This document shows, in pieces, positions 60,001-64,000 of a stretch of DNA of 64,000 nucleotides. This DNA is from Burhinus oedicnemus. Taxonomy: Eukaryota; Chordata; Aves; Charadriiformes; Burhinidae. Positions within the stretch are counted from its first letter, which is position 1. Every line of letters starts with the position of its first letter. The notes under the pieces are model-generated. The model saw only the letters and a list, made by a program, of their open reading frames with translations. It had not been told where the DNA came from and did no database searches. The stretch covers positions 3,291,792 to 3,355,791 of the forward strand of contig VFFE01007486.1 of assembly GCA_008921705.1 (NCBI GenBank), read 5' to 3'. The position numbers and the translations under genes were made by a program.

Positions 60001-63000
60001 GCACATCTATAGTGATGACAGATAATAGAACCTGAGGAGAGGCTATTACAGACAATTTGGAATATGGCATTGAGTCTCCTCCTGGTTGTTAAATTATTGT
60101 CCAATACTGCAGGAAGATTAGTCTGTATCTAAAGGGATTTACTACTGATATAATAATAAGATGATCAGAGATAACCGATCTTTGGAATAAAGGAGAAGCT
60201 AACTGGTTTAAAACATGACTTATAAGCACCTCTAGCTGCCACTAACCAGAGAAAAAAAAAATGAATGAGCTATCCATAGACTGAAAAAAGCTTATCACTG
60301 TCTACAGTATTATGTAAATGCATTCAGGAATAAAAACAAAAATGAAGAGGAACCAAATAAGTCTGGACACAGATGTTGTATTTTTGAATAAACAAACATG
60401 AGTTCTTCATTAAATAAACCCACACAATGATTTAATTTAAATGCATAGGTTTTTTCTAGCTGTAGCTAGTAGCTTTCTGTGGGACCTTATTACAGGGCTG
60501 ATTCTGATCCGTGGAATAGGAATAGGATCAACATCTTTTACTGTGCTTACCAGGCCATAAGCCATGCTAAAATATTGGGGAACTGTAGCACAGGATGTGG
60601 CTCCCAGAGGATCTCTTCATCCACTCGGTGAGCTGGACCTGGCATCTTCCACAGGCTGCTATTGAGCAATGGCAAAGGCCGCTCTGCAATGGTATCCCTA
60701 CGTAGTTTCCAAAACAGACCTTGAAGGGGCTTCTTGTAAAGTTCTTCTCCCACACACATCCATAATAAGGATAAGTAATAATTCTAAAGTGAAAAATATA
60801 TTTTTCGTATTTTTGTAATTTAGCCGAGTGGTTTCTCAGTCTTATGAATTCAAAGTCTGTTGATTCCTATGTGAATTTATATTCAGTACTGAAATATAAT
60901 TGTCTGGAAAATGTGAGAGAGAAAGAAGTAAAATTTATTCATATATCTTTAACATAGCTAACCAGTTTTAGAGCAAAAAAATATGCAAAACCAATCAGAC
61001 CTATATTAATAATTTTATCTCCATAAACCCATGTTCTCTTTATGAAGCATTGTACTGGGATATATTCATTTAGAAAACAAATCAAATGAGAGTTCCATTT
61101 TGATGATGTAAAACCTTAATCAGGGAGTTGTGCAGAAGGTGTAGTTGATTAAAAATTAAGTAAAATGTGTGGTATGACATGTATATCTGGAAGTAGGAAA
61201 TAAGGGTAAACACATGTACATCTATCACTATTCTGCCAAAACACACTGAAGTTCTTGTGTGGGACTGATATAACTGGAGCCTATTACAGCGATGAGGGGT
61301 GGGAAGAAAGAAACCATCAACCCAGAAGATATAACTGCAGATTTGAGGCTTTTTTCTTGGGTTTTTTTGCATTAAAAAATGCATTTGAAAATTATTTATT
61401 GCCATGAAAAAGTTTGATATCTTTCTGTAAGTTATGTTTAGATGTACTTTTAGAAGAATAATTCATTCAACATATTTCAACGCTTCTGTTATACCCAATT
61501 TTTATGGAAAGAGAATGACTCACAACAGATTTATTAATCAAAATTATTTGTCTATTTCCCTACGGATTTTGCTTTTCCTACAGATCATGCCGTATTACAA
61601 ATGCTTGATGTGTCTGCATCATATTATTAACTCAATTTTCTACGATATCTATGTTAAACATATGTCTAACCTTGTACGAAGACAGCCTATTGTATTCCAG
61701 ACATCTGCCCTGTACAAACTTGACAAGGTGCTTGACACCTTTTGGGAAGGCAGTCCCTGAGAAGCCCACCAGAACTGCCTCTTGTCTCTCGAGTCCAGTT
61801 GAGTCTATGAGGTGCAATTAAATCTAATACGACAGTTTTTATAGCTATCGGGAACCAGGTAAAAGCATGCACAGGTTTAACAGTATCCAACCACCCTGAT
61901 TCTCCAGCTGAAATAATCAGATGGATTTTTACAGCTTTGTTGACTGGGAACAGTCTTTGGCCATAAATATGGAGTCAGACGAATTCCTGTTTCCCAAGCC
62001 ATAGCAAGCAGGCAAAACCCTCTACCAGCGTGGTCTCAAATACGGCTCCTAGTTCAGGGAATGGTAGGTTTTCTAAGGCCTTAGAGAGAAAGGAAAAGAC
62101 CTGCAGACTGCCATCGCCAAATCAAACATGTGGTGGAAGAAGCACCATTCAGAAAGAATCAGAAATTGCCTCACATATGCGGAGCAGCACAAGGAGGCCT
62201 ATTTACTCATATAGCAAGTCAGTGCTATCTTCTCATAGTTAAAGAGATAACAAAAAGCCAAGAGATCAGCAGCATCCTAGCATCATCTGCACGTTGGTAG
62301 AGATCCCATGTTAAGCTTACTAAAGTTAAAAAGCCAAAAATCCCAGGCTTTTGGGACACATGACAAATAAATGTACAAAGCACAGTGGACACTTGCCTCA
62401 TCCACAGAACAGCCCCAGAACTCTCATAACTTCATTTTAGCTGCTCTCCTGAGGAAAATGCTCCTCACATACTGATGGTTATAACTCCCTCTGTAGCTCT
62501 CTTTTTCTTTTCTTTTTTTTCTCTCCACTGTTATACTCGCCATTCTGCTATTGCACCAAGGCCCTCACTGTCAACAGCAATAAAACCGAACAATAAACCC
62601 TGGTGTTTTTAGCTTTTCCTTCTTCAGCCACTTTACCTTGCTACTCTGCCACCAGAGCAGCCTGTGTCAATCTTTGCTGGTACCCGTGTACTGATGCCTG
62701 GCCTGGCATCCCACCTGTAGTAGGAACTACCTGCATGTTTTTCTCATGTACCAGCCCCTCACATACTCAGTTCCCATCCTGGAGAACTCACATTGGACTC
62801 TATCCATGAATACATGGATGGTGACAACACATCAGAATAAATCATGGGGCAAAAAGGTCAGAAAGAATTGTAGCTAATGGAAACAGTATTAAGGATTTAT
62901 ACTCTCATATTATTAAACTGCTTCATATGTGATATTTGCTCTTTGAATAGGGAAAAAGGAACATGCCATTTCTTTATATTGGTATACCATCGAAGGCCTG

Positions 63001-63080
63001 GAGGATAACTGTGATGAAAAACTCAGAAGGTTTCAACAAATCTAGCTCATGGGTGAAGGAGAGTAGCTTCTGGGTCAAGA

Positions 63081-63120
63081 GGGGGAAAAAAAAAAAAGAA
63101 AAGACAAACAGACAGACAAG
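63081..63120 (+). repeat. Purine-rich A tract with (GACA) units
   Basis: G5 then A12, gaaaagacaaa and cagacagacaagg. Confidence 0.75.
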
Positions 63121-64000
63121 GAAGAGCAAATGAGGAGCTGACAGGTGGGGTGTTGTTTTCTCTACCTAGGGCATTAAAGGACAAATATGGCTATTGTAAG
63201 TCACCTCTATGCAAAGTGGACATGATGGACCAATTTGGAACTTGGATTGCTATCACTGCTTAGGTATTGTAGCAATGAGACCATTATAAACAAATACTTA
63301 TATACACTAGAAATCCATTACACATATCAGTTCTGCAATATGAAACAATATGAAATACAAATGTACAGGAGTTACATGGGATATGGGTATTAGAAACATA
63401 TGACTGGAAGAACTTTCTGAATCAAGTTCAGTTCCCACAGTGATAAGAAACCACACAAACAAATATTTTGTCCAGAAAAACCTACAGAACATAATACAAG
63501 CTAAAAATATTTCCCCAAATGCTTTGCTAAACTTTAATCTGTAATAAAATCACAAAATCTATAACTGCTGTATGTCACAAAAATATCAGGGAAGCCACAG
63601 CAGAACTCTAAGAAGCACACACAGAATGGGATTACAGATCCCCAGATTCCCAGCTGTATGAGACAGCTTTTCTCTTCATGCTCCAGCTAAAATCTAATAA
63701 CATACCACAGAATAGAAATGTATTTTCTACACCAGAGTGTCTGAAGTGACTAATGTAGCCTAGAGAGTGCTTTGGAATTTTCTGGGAGGAACATATTATA
63801 AATTACATAGCATTATAGTAATCCACATCATTAATTCTTCTATTTATTAATTCACATAATTAATTAATTATCCCTTGGAGCATTTGTGTGGTTTCTGTAA
63901 ATAATTGTGTGGCCTGGTAATCCGTCACAAAAGATTTATTGTGTACATTTATTTGTGGAATGCTTAGCTGAAGCAGCACTCAATATCACAGTAATGAATA

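Larger units (their letters stand above)
55631..64000. other. AT-rich unique sequence, no gene recognised
   Basis: Simple tracts include a T14 run near 56388-56402, (GA)n at 57068-57080, a TG/TA-rich stretch at 57409-57480, a T/C tract at 62500-62525 and an A-rich purine tract at 63081-63120. A 13-bp direct repeat, gctttgggaaagt, occurs twice at 58278-58305. The frames of 103-108 codons at 56758-57069, 58595-58912, 61082-61405 and 61434-61760 are unrecognised and match the background composition. About 63840-63960 is a TAAT-rich segment that could be regulatory, with no direct evidence. Confidence 0.5.

Noticed and set aside
1..64000. tRNA, rRNA, CRISPR or bacterial-type operon features
   Set aside because: I saw no cloverleaf with A and B boxes, no rRNA-like blocks, no spaced direct repeats of CRISPR type and no clustered long reading frames.

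Overview
This window looks like non-genic nuclear DNA (intergenic or intronic) from a bird. It is AT-rich throughout, has no bacterial-style operons or ribosome-binding sites, and open frames almost never exceed 130 codons. The bird assignment rests on the repeats: several decayed CR1-type LINE fragments, and LTRs of a retroviral family that I recognise as widespread in avian genomes. From memory these LTRs suit a neoavian better than a chicken, but that is inference.

Layout. 1-458 is the right-hand part of an LTR whose left end lies outside the window; its TATA box and poly(A) signal are intact. 2266-2472 is a large imperfect foldback of unknown origin. 7640-8200 is a CR1 fragment on the minus strand. 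10101-12360 is a short, non-autonomous endogenous retrovirus: a 5' LTR, about 1.4 kb of interior without gag, pol or env, and a truncated 3' LTR. Its interior holds a small hydrophobic open frame and about twelve units of a 48-bp (16-codon) tandem repeat. 16860-17077 is a CR1 3' end. About 26930-27760 is a decayed LINE with a reverse transcriptase FADDTK motif. 30860-32110 holds minus-strand CR1-like fragments in an apparently scrambled order, and 32440-32915 is a candidate LTR of a second type. 49860-49940 and 55080-55630 are further CR1 remnants. The rest is unique sequence with simple repeats.

No protein-coding gene can be named. Three short segments are bounded by plausible splice sites and keep one open frame (19261-19398 plus, 25469-25553 minus, 40732-40804 plus). 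I list them as weak exon candidates, because such combinations arise by chance in 64 kb.

The most informative observations concern the 10.1-12.4 kb element. Its two LTRs are identical over 113 nt at an offset of exactly 2000 bases, yet differ at about 12% of positions just downstream. One end of the identical tract coincides with a 51-bp out-of-register duplication, as expected from a misaligned gene conversion. The 48-bp repeat array and the small hydrophobic frame are the nearest thing here to an undescribed coding system, although this copy is broken. The foldback at 2266-2472 and the 14-bp perfect hairpin at 25683-25730 are the other structural signals that known features do not explain.
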